This document shows positions 46,823 to 54,781 of a stretch of 64,000 bases of DNA, in pieces (within the stretch, counting starts at the first letter, position 1; each line of letters begins with the position of its first letter). A program made the position numbers and the translations under genes. The notes beneath the pieces are model-generated. The model saw only the letters and a list, made by a program, of their open reading frames with translations, searched no databases and was not told the DNA's origin. Origin of the DNA: Maribacter aquivivus (GTDB taxonomy: Bacteria; Bacteroidota; Bacteroidia; Flavobacteriales; Flavobacteriaceae); assembly GCF_900142175.1 (NCBI RefSeq), contig NZ_FQZX01000001.1, positions 372,001-436,000 of the forward strand, in the 5' to 3' direction.

Positions 46823-46958
46823 AAAACCTTTATCGACACAAATAGTGATTATCAAAACCTATTCTAGATTCGGTAAAACTTTAGAATTGAAGTAACTTGC
46901 AACTTGTTGTCTTTTAGTCTCGACTTCGCTCGACAAGACAGTGGAAAATTAAACACAT

Positions 46959-48698
46959 ATGGCAGAAAAAAAAGTAAGTATCCTAACCGCATTTAAAACT
47001 ATTATATGGCCACGTAGAAAACTGGTTTTACTAGGTTTATTACTCATTATAATTAGTAAAGCAGCAAGTTTTGTTGCTCCGGTATCGCTTCGCTATTTTT
47101 TAGATGATATTGTTCCCAATAAAGATTATGATTCATTGAAGCTTCTTGTAGCTGTTGTAATTTTTGCATTCTTGGTGCAGTCAGTTATGTCATTTCTACT
47201 AACAAAAGTGCTTAGTATACAGGCACAATATATGATTTCTGAACTGCGATCTCAAGTACAGAAACAAGTTCTTTCACTTCCCATTCGCTTTTTTGACAAT
47301 ACTAAATCTGGCTCTTTAGTTTCTAGAATTATGAGTGATGTTGAGGGTGTACGAAACCTAATAGGCACCGGACTTGTTCAGCTTGTTGGTGGAACAATTA
47401 CTGCCGTAGTGTCCCTAATTCTGTTATTGAGAATTAGCCCTACAATGACATTATTAACCTTTGTCCCACTTATTCTTTTTGCGGTAATAGCATTAAAAGC
47501 TTTTAAAATAATAAGACCTGTTTTTAGAGAACGAGGTAAAATAAATGCGGAAGTAAAAGGTAGACTTACCGAAACTCTTGGAGGTATACGTGTAATTAAA
47601 GGATTTAATGCAGAAGAACAAGAAAGCAAGGTTTTTGAAGAGGGGGTAGATAAATTATACCAAAATGTAAAGAAGAGTTTAACAGCTACGGCATTTATGA
47701 CCAGTGCTTCTACTTTCTTATTAGGACTAGCGACAACAGGAATTATGATGGGCTTTGGAGGCTATAAAATGATGCAAGGTGAATTAACCACTGGTCAGTA
47801 TTTTGAGTTTACTTTTCTTCTTGCCCTAATGGTAGCACCAATTGTTCAAATGAGTAATATAGGTAGCCAATTAACGGAAGCTTTAGCCGGTTTAGATCGT
47901 ACTGAAGAGTTAATGAACAAGGTTTCTGAATCTGATGAAAAAGATAGAACCATTACACTTTCTAATATTAAAGGGGATATGGTTTTTAATGATGTTTCCT
48001 TCGCCTACGAAGAAGACAAAGATGTTTTGCACAACATCAGTTTTGAAGCAAAATCTGGCGATGTTATAGCACTTGTTGGTAGTTCTGGCTCAGGAAAATC
48101 TACAATTGCCGGTCTGGCAGCTAGTTTTTTGAATCCTGATTCGGGGGAGATTACCATTGATGGCACCGATTTATCTAAAGTTGACCTCACCAGTTTTAGA
48201 CAGTACTTGGGTGTTGTTTTACAAGACGATTTTCTATTTGAAGGCACTATTAGAGAAAACATCCTTTTTCCTAGACCAGGTGCTTCTGAAGAAGAATTAC
48301 AAGCTGCAATTAAAGCAGCATACGTTGATGAATTTACAGATAGATTTGAAGAAGGACTTAATACTGTTATTGGAGAACGCGGCGTAAAATTATCTGGCGG
48401 ACAACGACAACGTATTGCTATTGCACGTGCGGTTTTAGCAAACCCTAGAATATTAATATTAGATGAAGCAACTTCAAATTTAGATACTGAAAGTGAAGCA
48501 TTGATTCAGAAAAGTTTGGCTGAATTGACCAAAGGAAGAACCACTTTTGTAATTGCCCACCGTTTAAGTACCATTAGAAAAGCGAATCAAATCTTAGTAA
48601 TTGAAAACGGACGCATTGCCGAACAAGGAACTCACGAAGAACTAATTCTTAAAGAAGGTAGATACCATAACTTGTTTACGTATCAGGCTAGGATATAA
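46959..48698 (+). CDS. ABC exporter, fused permease and ATPase
   Basis: A 579-residue half-transporter of the MsbA/multidrug type. Six membrane helices occupy residues about 20-310. The nucleotide-binding domain follows with Walker A LVGSSGSGKST (about 371-381), signature LSGGQRQR, Walker B ILILDEATSNLD and the H-loop IAHRLST. It would work as a homodimer in the inner membrane, exporting lipid or drug-like substrates; specificity cannot be predicted. It stands alone on the plus strand. A 102-base heptamer tandem repeat begins one base after its stop. Confidence 0.92.
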   Translation: MAEKKVSILTAFKTIIWPRRKLVLLGLLLIIISKAASFVAPVSLRYFLDDIVPNKDYDSLKLLVAVVIFAFLVQSVMSFLLTKVLSIQAQYMISELRSQVQKQVLSLPIRFFDNTKSGSLVSRIMSDVEGVRNLIGTGLVQLVGGTITAVVSLILLLRISPTMTLLTFVPLILFAVIALKAFKIIRPVFRERGKINAEVKGRLTETLGGIRVIKGFNAEEQESKVFEEGVDKLYQNVKKSLTATAFMTSASTFLLGLATTGIMMGFGGYKMMQGELTTGQYFEFTFLLALMVAPIVQMSNIGSQLTEALAGLDRTEELMNKVSESDEKDRTITLSNIKGDMVFNDVSFAYEEDKDVLHNISFEAKSGDVIALVGSSGSGKSTIAGLAASFLNPDSGEITIDGTDLSKVDLTSFRQYLGVVLQDDFLFEGTIRENILFPRPGASEEELQAAIKAAYVDEFTDRFEEGLNTVIGERGVKLSGGQRQRIAIARAVLANPRILILDEATSNLDTESEALIQKSLAELTKGRTTFVIAHRLSTIRKANQILVIENGRIAEQGTHEELILKEGRYHNLFTYQARI

Positions 48699-48699
48699 C

Positions 48700-48801
48700 T
48701 TGGCTGTTGGCTGTTGGCTGTTGGCTGTTGGCTGTTGGCTGTTGGCTGTTGGCTGTTGGCTGTTGGCTGTTGGCTGTTGGCTGTTGGCTGTTGGCTGTTG
48801 G
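48700..48801. repeat. Heptanucleotide tandem repeat (TTGGCTG)n
   Basis: Fourteen perfect copies of TTGGCTG plus a partial TTGG, 102 bases, with no interruption. It begins one base after the ABC exporter stop codon and lies in its 3' untranslated region. A heptamer unit is prone to slippage, so copy number probably varies between strains. Confidence 0.97.
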
Positions 48802-48845
48802 AAAATAAAAATTTATTTTCTATTATAAGGCTATCACCAGCTTTT

Positions 48846-48905
48846 AAAATCAGTTAAGCAGATTGCTTCATCAATTTCGATTATATCTCGCTTCCTCGTA
48901 ATGAC
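48846..48905. repeat. Degenerate dispersed intergenic repeat
   Basis: The stretch around GCAGATTGCTTCATC and CGCTTCCTCGTAATGACG resembles a family of short dispersed elements (ending ...CGCAATGACG) seen in many bacterial intergenic regions. Here it is degenerate and lies between the heptamer array and the ferredoxin gene end. Assigned from memory of the pattern only. Confidence 0.35.
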
Positions 48906-48907
48906 GT

Positions 48908-49240
48908 TTAAAGCTCTTCAGGTGCAAGCTCTACTTCTAGTCCGTCCATATCTTCAGTGATATGTAATTGACAGCCTAGACGTGAATTATCTTTTACGTT
49001 GAAAGCTTCAGATAACATAGCTTCTTCATCATCACCCATTTCTGGAAGTTCAGTATCTGACAATACATAACATTGACATGAAGCACACATAGCCATACCT
49101 CCACAAATACCAATTGTACCTTCTGGCGCTAATTCGTATGAACGAACTACTTCCATAAGGTTCATGTTCATGTCTGTTGGGGCATCAATTTCATGAGATA
49201 CTCCGTCACGGTCTATTATTGTAATTTTTATATCAGTCAT
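48908..49240 (-). CDS. fdx: 2Fe-2S ferredoxin (adrenodoxin type)
   Basis: A 110-residue plant/adrenodoxin-type ferredoxin. Cluster ligands are Cys46, Cys52 and Cys55 (GICGGMAMCASC) and Cys90 (RLGCQLHI), the C-x5-C-x2-C...C spacing of vertebrate-type ferredoxins. The protein is strongly acidic, as expected for electron carriers. It lies 247 bases downstream of a ferredoxin-NADP reductase in the same direction, so it is a likely redox partner. Confidence 0.92.
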   Translation of the reverse strand: MTDIKITIIDRDGVSHEIDAPTDMNMNLMEVVRSYELAPEGTIGICGGMAMCASCQCYVLSDTELPEMGDDEEAMLSEAFNVKDNSRLGCQLHITEDMDGLEVELAPEEL

Positions 49241-49487
49241 TAATAGGATTTAGTAGTTAGGGTTTAGTTAATTCACTAAATTAGTACGTAAAATTTTCTA
49301 GAAATTTCATTTGATTTTTCAATTAACTCAACTGTTTTTCTTATAAATAATTCACGCTTCAAGTTTAAAGATTTTTTAAAAACTAAAACTCCTAAATCTT
49401 GTGATTTTTACCACACCTTTAAATCTTCTAAAAGCTGATTCGTCATCACACTAAATAACAATTTTACTAAAAAACTTATTCACTAAA

Positions 49488-50546
49488 CTATTCAATCGCT
49501 TTCACTACGGCTTTTGGCGCTTCTTTTTTAGTCCCGTCAAAACCGCTTACACCACCTACGGTTGTGTATTTCATCACATACTTTTTATCTGGATGAATTT
49601 TTTGAAAAGCACTTTGGCACATTAGCGTTGCTTCGTGGAAACCACAAAGAATCAACTTTAATTTACCGGGATAGGTATTTACATCGCCAATGGCATAAAT
49701 TCCAGGAATGTTTGTTTGATAATCGAATGTATCTACTTTGATCGCATTTTTTTCGATTTCTAATCCCCAATCTCCAATCGGTCCAAGTTTTGGTGAGAGT
49801 CCGAATAAAGGAATAAAATCATCTACCTCTAAAATTATCTCTTCTTTTGCATCAGATATTTTTCGGATTAAAACAGACTCTAATTTAGTGTCTCCGTTTA
49901 AACCAATTATCTCTGCAGGTGTAATTAAATTTAATTTTCCTTTATCCTTTAGTTCTTGAACTTTTTCAACAGAATCCAAGGCTCCTCTAAATTCATTTCT
50001 TCTATGTACCAAAATCACCTGCGATGCTACATCTGCCAAGAAAATACTCCAATCTAAAGCAGAATCACCACCACCTGCAATAATTACTTTTTTATCGCGA
50101 TACACCTCAGGATCTTTAATCATATAGGCAACACCGTTGTCTTCAAATTTTGACAAATTTTCTAACAATGGTTTTCTAGGCTCAAAACTTCCCAAACCTC
50201 CAGCAATAGCAACTACTGGTGCATGGTGTTCCGTTCCTTTATTAGTAGTCACCACAAAAGTACCGTCTTCTAATTTTTTGATAGTCTCAGCGCGTTCACC
50301 CAGAGTAAACCCTGGTTGAAAAGATTTAATCTGTTCCATTAAATTATCTACCAAATCACCCGCCAATACCTCTGGAAAACCAGGGATATCATAAATAGGT
50401 TTTTTAGGATAGATTTCTGAACATTGCCCGCCTGCCTGTGGCAAGGCATCAATTAAATGGCATTTTAGTTTTAGGAGTCCTGCTTCAAAAACGGCAAAAA
50501 GACCCGTAGGTCCTGCGCCAATTATCAATATATCGGTCTTAATCAT
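49488..50546 (-). CDS. Ferredoxin-NADP reductase (thioredoxin-reductase-like)
   Basis: A 352-residue flavoprotein of the type-2 ferredoxin/flavodoxin-NADP reductase group. The FAD motif IIGAGPTGLFAVFEAG (8-23), the segment GGQCSEIYPKKPIYDIPGFP (39-58), the NAD(P) motif IIAGGGDSALDWSIFL and the FAD-contacting YAIGDVNTYPGKLK are all present. It lacks the CxxC of true thioredoxin reductases, which supports the FNR reading. It would move electrons between NADPH and the nearby 2Fe-2S ferredoxin. The gene sits between nifU-like and fdx. Confidence 0.88.
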   Translation of the reverse strand: MIKTDILIIGAGPTGLFAVFEAGLLKLKCHLIDALPQAGGQCSEIYPKKPIYDIPGFPEVLAGDLVDNLMEQIKSFQPGFTLGERAETIKKLEDGTFVVTTNKGTEHHAPVVAIAGGLGSFEPRKPLLENLSKFEDNGVAYMIKDPEVYRDKKVIIAGGGDSALDWSIFLADVASQVILVHRRNEFRGALDSVEKVQELKDKGKLNLITPAEIIGLNGDTKLESVLIRKISDAKEEIILEVDDFIPLFGLSPKLGPIGDWGLEIEKNAIKVDTFDYQTNIPGIYAIGDVNTYPGKLKLILCGFHEATLMCQSAFQKIHPDKKYVMKYTTVGGVSGFDGTKKEAPKAVVKAIE

Positions 50547-50571
50547 TACTTCAATTCTTTGTAATACCTTT

Positions 50572-50579
50572 CAAAATTA
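50572..50579 (-). promoter_or_regulatory. -7 promoter box for the ferredoxin reductase gene
   Basis: The minus strand reads TAATTTTG, an exact TAnnTTTG, 25 bases before the ATG at 50546, suggesting the reductase has its own promoter downstream of mrp-nifU. Confidence 0.4.
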
Positions 50580-50618
50580 TCAATCTGTGGTCTTAAAAAT
50601 TATGACAATTATCAGAAT

Positions 50619-50861
50619 TTAAGCTTCTATATTAATTACTTCTTGTATCTGGGGAGCATATTTTTTTATAGTCATTTCAACACCACTTTTCAGTGTCATT
50701 TGATTTACACTACAACCAACACAAGCTCCTTCTAATCTAACTTTAACAGAAGATTCATCATCAATAGATATCAACGTAATGTCACCACCATCGCTTTGTA
50801 AAAAAGGTCTGATTTCTTCTAGTGCTTTTTCAACATTCAATTTTAGTTCAGCTGATGTCAT
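50619..50861 (-). CDS. NifU C-terminal-like Fe-S scaffold protein
   Basis: An 80-residue protein equal to the NifU C-terminal (Nfu) domain. The pair Cys47 and Cys50 in GACVGCSVNQMTL binds a cluster shared across a dimer; FLQSDGGDITLISID near residues 20-34 is typical. It acts in Fe-S cluster delivery. It starts two bases after the mrp stop, so the two are translationally coupled. Confidence 0.92.
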   Translation of the reverse strand: MTSAELKLNVEKALEEIRPFLQSDGGDITLISIDDESSVKVRLEGACVGCSVNQMTLKSGVEMTIKKYAPQIQEVINIEA

Positions 50862-50863
50862 AT

Positions 50864-52006
50864 CTATTTTTTATTAACTGGCGAGCAACCCGCCATTGTT
50901 GTAATCTTTATAGCTTCTGTAGGTGGCATTGTCTTATTTCTAGCAACAACCTCACTAACAACTTTTTTAGTCAATTCTTCAAAAGCTTTCTCTACTGGAG
51001 TTCCTTCTTGCAAGGCTGCCGGCCTACCAACATCACCTGCTTCTCGTATACTTTGTACCAATGGCATTTCACCAAGGAAAGGTACCTGTAAATCTTCTGC
51101 AAGATGCTTGGCTCCTTCTTTACCGAAAATATAGTATTTATTCTCTGGTAACTCTGCTGGTGTAAAGTAGGCCATATTCTCTACAATTCCCAATACTGGT
51201 ACATTTATAGAGTCTTGCTGAAACATCGCCACCCCTTTTCTAGCATCTGCCAAAGCAACTTCTTGAGGTGTACTTACTACAACCGCTCCCGTAATTGGTA
51301 AAGATTGCATAATACTTAAATGAATATCTCCAGTGCCCGGCGGTAAATCAATTAGCATAAAATCTAAATCTCCCCAGTGTGCATCAAAAATCATTTGGTT
51401 CAATGCTTTAGATGCCATAGGTCCTCTCCATATTACCGCTTGGTCTCTTTGTGTAAAAAAACCAATTGATAATAATTTAACGCCATAACTTTCTACTGGC
51501 TTCATTTTAGATTTTCCATCTATATTCACCGCAAGTGGTTTGTCATTTGCCACATCGAACATTATTGGCATTGACGGTCCATAAATATCAGCATCTAAAA
51601 GTCCAACTTTAAAGCCCATTTTAGCCAAAGTCACAGCAAGGTTAGCGGTAACGGTAGATTTACCTACCCCTCCTTTACCAGAAGCAACAGCAATAATATT
51701 GGTAATACCAGGAATTGGTTTCCCCTTTATCTCGTTCGTCTTTGGTTTTGCAGCTGGTGCATCAACTTTAACGTTTATTTTAATTTTTGCCTTTTCGTAA
51801 ACCTCTTTGTGTATGATTTTTAAAATCTCCACTTCGGTCTTTTTACGTGCCTGTAAACTTGGATTTGTAATGGTAATATCAACTTCAACCTCATCACCAA
51901 AAATCTGAATATTGGTAACAGCTCCGCTTTCTACCATGTTCTGACCTTCCCCAGGAACCGTAATGTGTTCCAAAGCTTTTAAGATGTCCTTTTTATCTAT
52001 CTTCAT
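50864..52006 (-). CDS. mrp: Mrp/NBP35-family Fe-S carrier ATPase
   Basis: A 380-residue ATPase carrying Fe-S clusters. Residues 1-85 are a MIP18/DUF59-like domain; the deviant Walker A is GKGGVGKST (110-118), followed by DADIYGPSMP and FMLIDLPPGTGD. The usual CxxC pair near the C-terminus of many Mrp proteins is not evident: only a single Cys in MAGCSPVNKK is seen. It is transcribed ahead of nifU with a two-base gap, then FNR and ferredoxin, giving an Fe-S and electron-transfer block. Confidence 0.93.
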   Translation of the reverse strand: MKIDKKDILKALEHITVPGEGQNMVESGAVTNIQIFGDEVEVDITITNPSLQARKKTEVEILKIIHKEVYEKAKIKINVKVDAPAAKPKTNEIKGKPIPGITNIIAVASGKGGVGKSTVTANLAVTLAKMGFKVGLLDADIYGPSMPIMFDVANDKPLAVNIDGKSKMKPVESYGVKLLSIGFFTQRDQAVIWRGPMASKALNQMIFDAHWGDLDFMLIDLPPGTGDIHLSIMQSLPITGAVVVSTPQEVALADARKGVAMFQQDSINVPVLGIVENMAYFTPAELPENKYYIFGKEGAKHLAEDLQVPFLGEMPLVQSIREAGDVGRPAALQEGTPVEKAFEELTKKVVSEVVARNKTMPPTEAIKITTMAGCSPVNKK

Positions 52007-52028
52007 TATATAAATTCATTCTAAACAA

Positions 52029-52036
52029 CAAAGATA
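52029..52036 (-). promoter_or_regulatory. -7 promoter box for mrp-nifU
   Basis: The minus strand reads TATCTTTG, an exact TAnnTTTG, 22 bases before the mrp ATG at 52006. No -33 TTG was seen at normal spacing. Confidence 0.45.
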
Positions 52037-52199
52037 ATCCTTAGTTATTAGATTAGGAAGCTAGCGTATTGAAAATGAATATGCCATTATAAATAGAACC
52101 TCTTATTAGTATATATTCATTTCTAGATTATTTATGATTTTGAAGTCAAAAGAAACTATCTAAAAACTGTAAATTAGAATCTTCTTTAAAATTCAACCC

Positions 52200-53873
52200 A
52201 TGTACCAGCCTGTAAAAAGAACTCCGCTTCTATTAACTTTCGTATTTATTATTCTAATAGCTACTGCTTGCTCCAGCTCTAAAAATGAATTCTCCAAAAA
52301 GGATGTAAAGCAATCACAGAAACTAATAGGTTTAGACTTTGACAAAAAATATATAGATACACTTTATCCATATTTAAAAAGAAATAAAGAAGGATATGAT
52401 ACTTTAAGAAAATACACTTTAGATAACGATGTAATACCTGCTGTTCGGTTTGACCCATTACCTTTAAACTTCACCCCGAAAGAACAAGCTGGGTTTCCTG
52501 AATGGGAGATTCCAAATGATGTGCAGTTACCTAATAAAGAGGCAGACCTTGCGTTTTATTCGATACCTCAACTGGCATCGTTAATCAAAAGCAAAAAAAT
52601 AAGTTCTCTAGAATTGACCGAATTCTTTATAGGTCGATTAAAAAAATACAATCCTATTTTAGAATGTACCATTACCATTACCGAAGAAATGGCTATTGAG
52701 CAAGCTAAAAAAATGGATGCCGAACTGGATGCCGGAAACTACCGCGGAATTCTACATGGTATTCCTTACGGAGTAAAAGACCTAATGGCAGTGGAAGGCT
52801 ACAAAACCACATGGGGCGCAGAACCCTACCGTAATCAACAAATTGAAATGACCGCTAGTGTGGTTCAAAAATTACAAGATGCAGGCGGAGTGTTGGTGGC
52901 AAAACTAGTGTCTGGTTCATTAGCTCGTGGTGATGTTTGGTTCGATGGAAAAACAAAAAACCCATGGGATACTACACAAGGTGCCTCTGGATCATCTGCA
53001 GGGTCTGGATCGGCAACATCAGCTGGTTTGGTTCCTTATGCGTTAGGTACCGAAACATTAGGCTCTATTTTATCGCCAAGTACAAGAAACGGAATTACAG
53101 GTTTACGACCTACATACGGCAGAGTTAGCAGACACGGAGTGATGAGTTTAAGCTGGTCTATGGACAAAGTTGGACCAATGGCAAGAAGCGCTGAAGATTG
53201 CGCTATTGTGTATAGTGTAATTGCAGGAAAAGACCCTAAAGACGGAATGACAACTAATTACCCTGACGGATTTGATCCTACTAAAGATTACAAATCGCTC
53301 AAAGTAGCCTATTTAAAAAGTGACATAGAAAAAGATTCTTCGGATAGCAAAGCGAATCTGGATAAGGCAATTGAAACTTTTAAGAAAATGGGACTTACAC
53401 TTAACGAAGTGGAATTACCTAAAGACGTGCCCTACAACAGTTTTGACGTAATATTAAGAGCAGAAGCGGGAGCATTTTTTGACGATATGGTTCGTGCCGA
53501 AGAAGTGGATAAAATGGTAGAGCAAACTCAACGTTCTAGAGCAAATTCTTTACGTCAAGCACGTTTTATTCCTGCGGTAGAATACATACAAGCAAACAGA
53601 CAACGACAAGTGCTCATTGAAAAAATGCAGGCTATCATGAAAGATTATGATGTTCTTATTTCACCAAGCTCTGGTAATAGGTTATCAATTACAACGAATC
53701 TAACCGGTCACCCAGCTATTTCAATCCCTACTGGATTAGATGAAAAGAAACACCTAACAAGTGTTACTCTTGTCTCTAATTTATATGATGAAGCAAGTAT
53801 TCTTTTATTAGCTAAAGCTTTTCAAGACCAAACCGAATTTGACGAAATGCATCCTGAAGGTTATACGGATTAG
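52200..53873 (+). CDS. Amidase-signature family lipoprotein
   Basis: A 557-residue amidase-signature enzyme with an N-terminal lipoprotein signal (lipobox ATAC). The Ser-cisSer-Lys triad is assignable: Lys193 in YGVKDLMAVEG, cis-Ser at 265/266 in GASGSSAGSGSATSAG and nucleophile Ser289 in GTETLGSI. The last motif departs from the usual GGSIR..PA, having Leu287 and ILSPS, so substrate binding may differ. The family hydrolyses many amides; being envelope-anchored argues against a GatA role. It stands alone on the plus strand, converging on the ABC ATPase gene. Confidence 0.88.
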   Translation: MYQPVKRTPLLLTFVFIILIATACSSSKNEFSKKDVKQSQKLIGLDFDKKYIDTLYPYLKRNKEGYDTLRKYTLDNDVIPAVRFDPLPLNFTPKEQAGFPEWEIPNDVQLPNKEADLAFYSIPQLASLIKSKKISSLELTEFFIGRLKKYNPILECTITITEEMAIEQAKKMDAELDAGNYRGILHGIPYGVKDLMAVEGYKTTWGAEPYRNQQIEMTASVVQKLQDAGGVLVAKLVSGSLARGDVWFDGKTKNPWDTTQGASGSSAGSGSATSAGLVPYALGTETLGSILSPSTRNGITGLRPTYGRVSRHGVMSLSWSMDKVGPMARSAEDCAIVYSVIAGKDPKDGMTTNYPDGFDPTKDYKSLKVAYLKSDIEKDSSDSKANLDKAIETFKKMGLTLNEVELPKDVPYNSFDVILRAEAGAFFDDMVRAEEVDKMVEQTQRSRANSLRQARFIPAVEYIQANRQRQVLIEKMQAIMKDYDVLISPSSGNRLSITTNLTGHPAISIPTGLDEKKHLTSVTLVSNLYDEASILLLAKAFQDQTEFDEMHPEGYTD

Positions 53874-53927
53874 TGGTTGTTAGAATACTGCATTTTTTTT
53901 CAGGTGGGAACTATTTGTTTTCAAAAG

Positions 53928-53994
53928 GTTCGCGACAGTTCTCCTGAGCTTAGCCGAAGTACACCCATTATTCAATAAAAAATTGAATAATGGG
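53928..53994. repeat. Intergenic repeat with perfect 13-base hairpin
   Basis: A stretch with the phrase CTCCTGAGCTTAGCCGAAGT, of the short dispersed type common between flavobacterial genes, runs into arms CCCATTATTCAAT (53964-53976) and its exact complement (53982-53994) with a five-A loop. There is no T run, so it is not a canonical terminator, although it separates convergent genes. Confidence 0.5.
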
Positions 53995-54070
53995 AACACG
54001 AACTGACATTCGAAAATAAATTCTAACCTATAAGTTTTCAACTACGCTCGAAATAACATTCCGTAGAAAT

Positions 54071-54736
54071 TTAAATCTTTCTACCATCTAAAAGGTTGAT
54101 AATTCTTGAACCGTACTCCGCATTTTTCTCCGAATGCGTTACTTGAATAATCGTAACTCCGTCCTCTTCATTTAGCTTCTTGAAAAGCTCCATAATTTCT
54201 TCGCTTTGCTGTGAGTTAAGATTTCCGGTCGGTTCATCTGCCAATATCAATTTTGGCTTACCAATCAATGCACGGGCTACGCCCACTAATTGCTGTTGAC
54301 CACCACTTAACTGTGTTGGGAATAAATCTTTTTTACCGACAATATTGAATCTATCTAGCATATCAGCTACCAAAGCCTTGCGTTCAGAGCTTTTTATCTT
54401 TTTGTACAACAATGGCATTTCTAGATTTTCTTCCACCGTTAAATCATCTAACAAATGATATGATTGAAATACAAAGCCGATATACTCTTTATACAAATTA
54501 GAGCGATATTTTTCTTTTAGGGTATGAACAGATTCGCTCAAGAAACCATATTCTCCTTCATCAAAAGTATCTAACATACCAATAACATTTAGTAATGTAG
54601 ACTTCCCTGAACCCGAAGGACCCATAATGGAAATAAATTCCCCTTCTTCTACTTCTAGATTAACATCTTTCAACAAGAATACGCGCTGACCGCCTTGTTG
54701 TACCCACTTGAAAATATTTTTTAATTGTAATAACAT
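54071..54736 (-). CDS. LolD/MacB-type ABC transporter ATPase
   Basis: A 221-residue ATPase of the LolD/MacB/FtsE group. Walker A GPSGSGKST (39-47), Q-loop FVFQSYHLLDDLT, signature LSGGQQQLVGVARAL and Walker B LILADEPTGNLNS are all intact. It has no permease domain and would power the FtsX-like permeases encoded upstream. It is the last gene of the run and lies 45 bases after the previous permease gene. Confidence 0.92.
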   Translation of the reverse strand: MLLQLKNIFKWVQQGGQRVFLLKDVNLEVEEGEFISIMGPSGSGKSTLLNVIGMLDTFDEGEYGFLSESVHTLKEKYRSNLYKEYIGFVFQSYHLLDDLTVEENLEMPLLYKKIKSSERKALVADMLDRFNIVGKKDLFPTQLSGGQQQLVGVARALIGKPKLILADEPTGNLNSQQSEEIMELFKKLNEEDGVTIIQVTHSEKNAEYGSRIINLLDGRKI

Positions 54737-54781
54737 GTTTTATATAGTGTGTTAGTTGGTTGTTGATTAATGTCTTGATTA

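Noticed and set aside
48700..48801. CRISPR array
   Set aside because: The unit is seven bases with no spacers; it is a simple tandem repeat.
49488..50546. Thioredoxin reductase
   Set aside because: The redox CxxC motif is missing; ferredoxin-NADP reductase of the same fold fits better, with a ferredoxin gene nearby.
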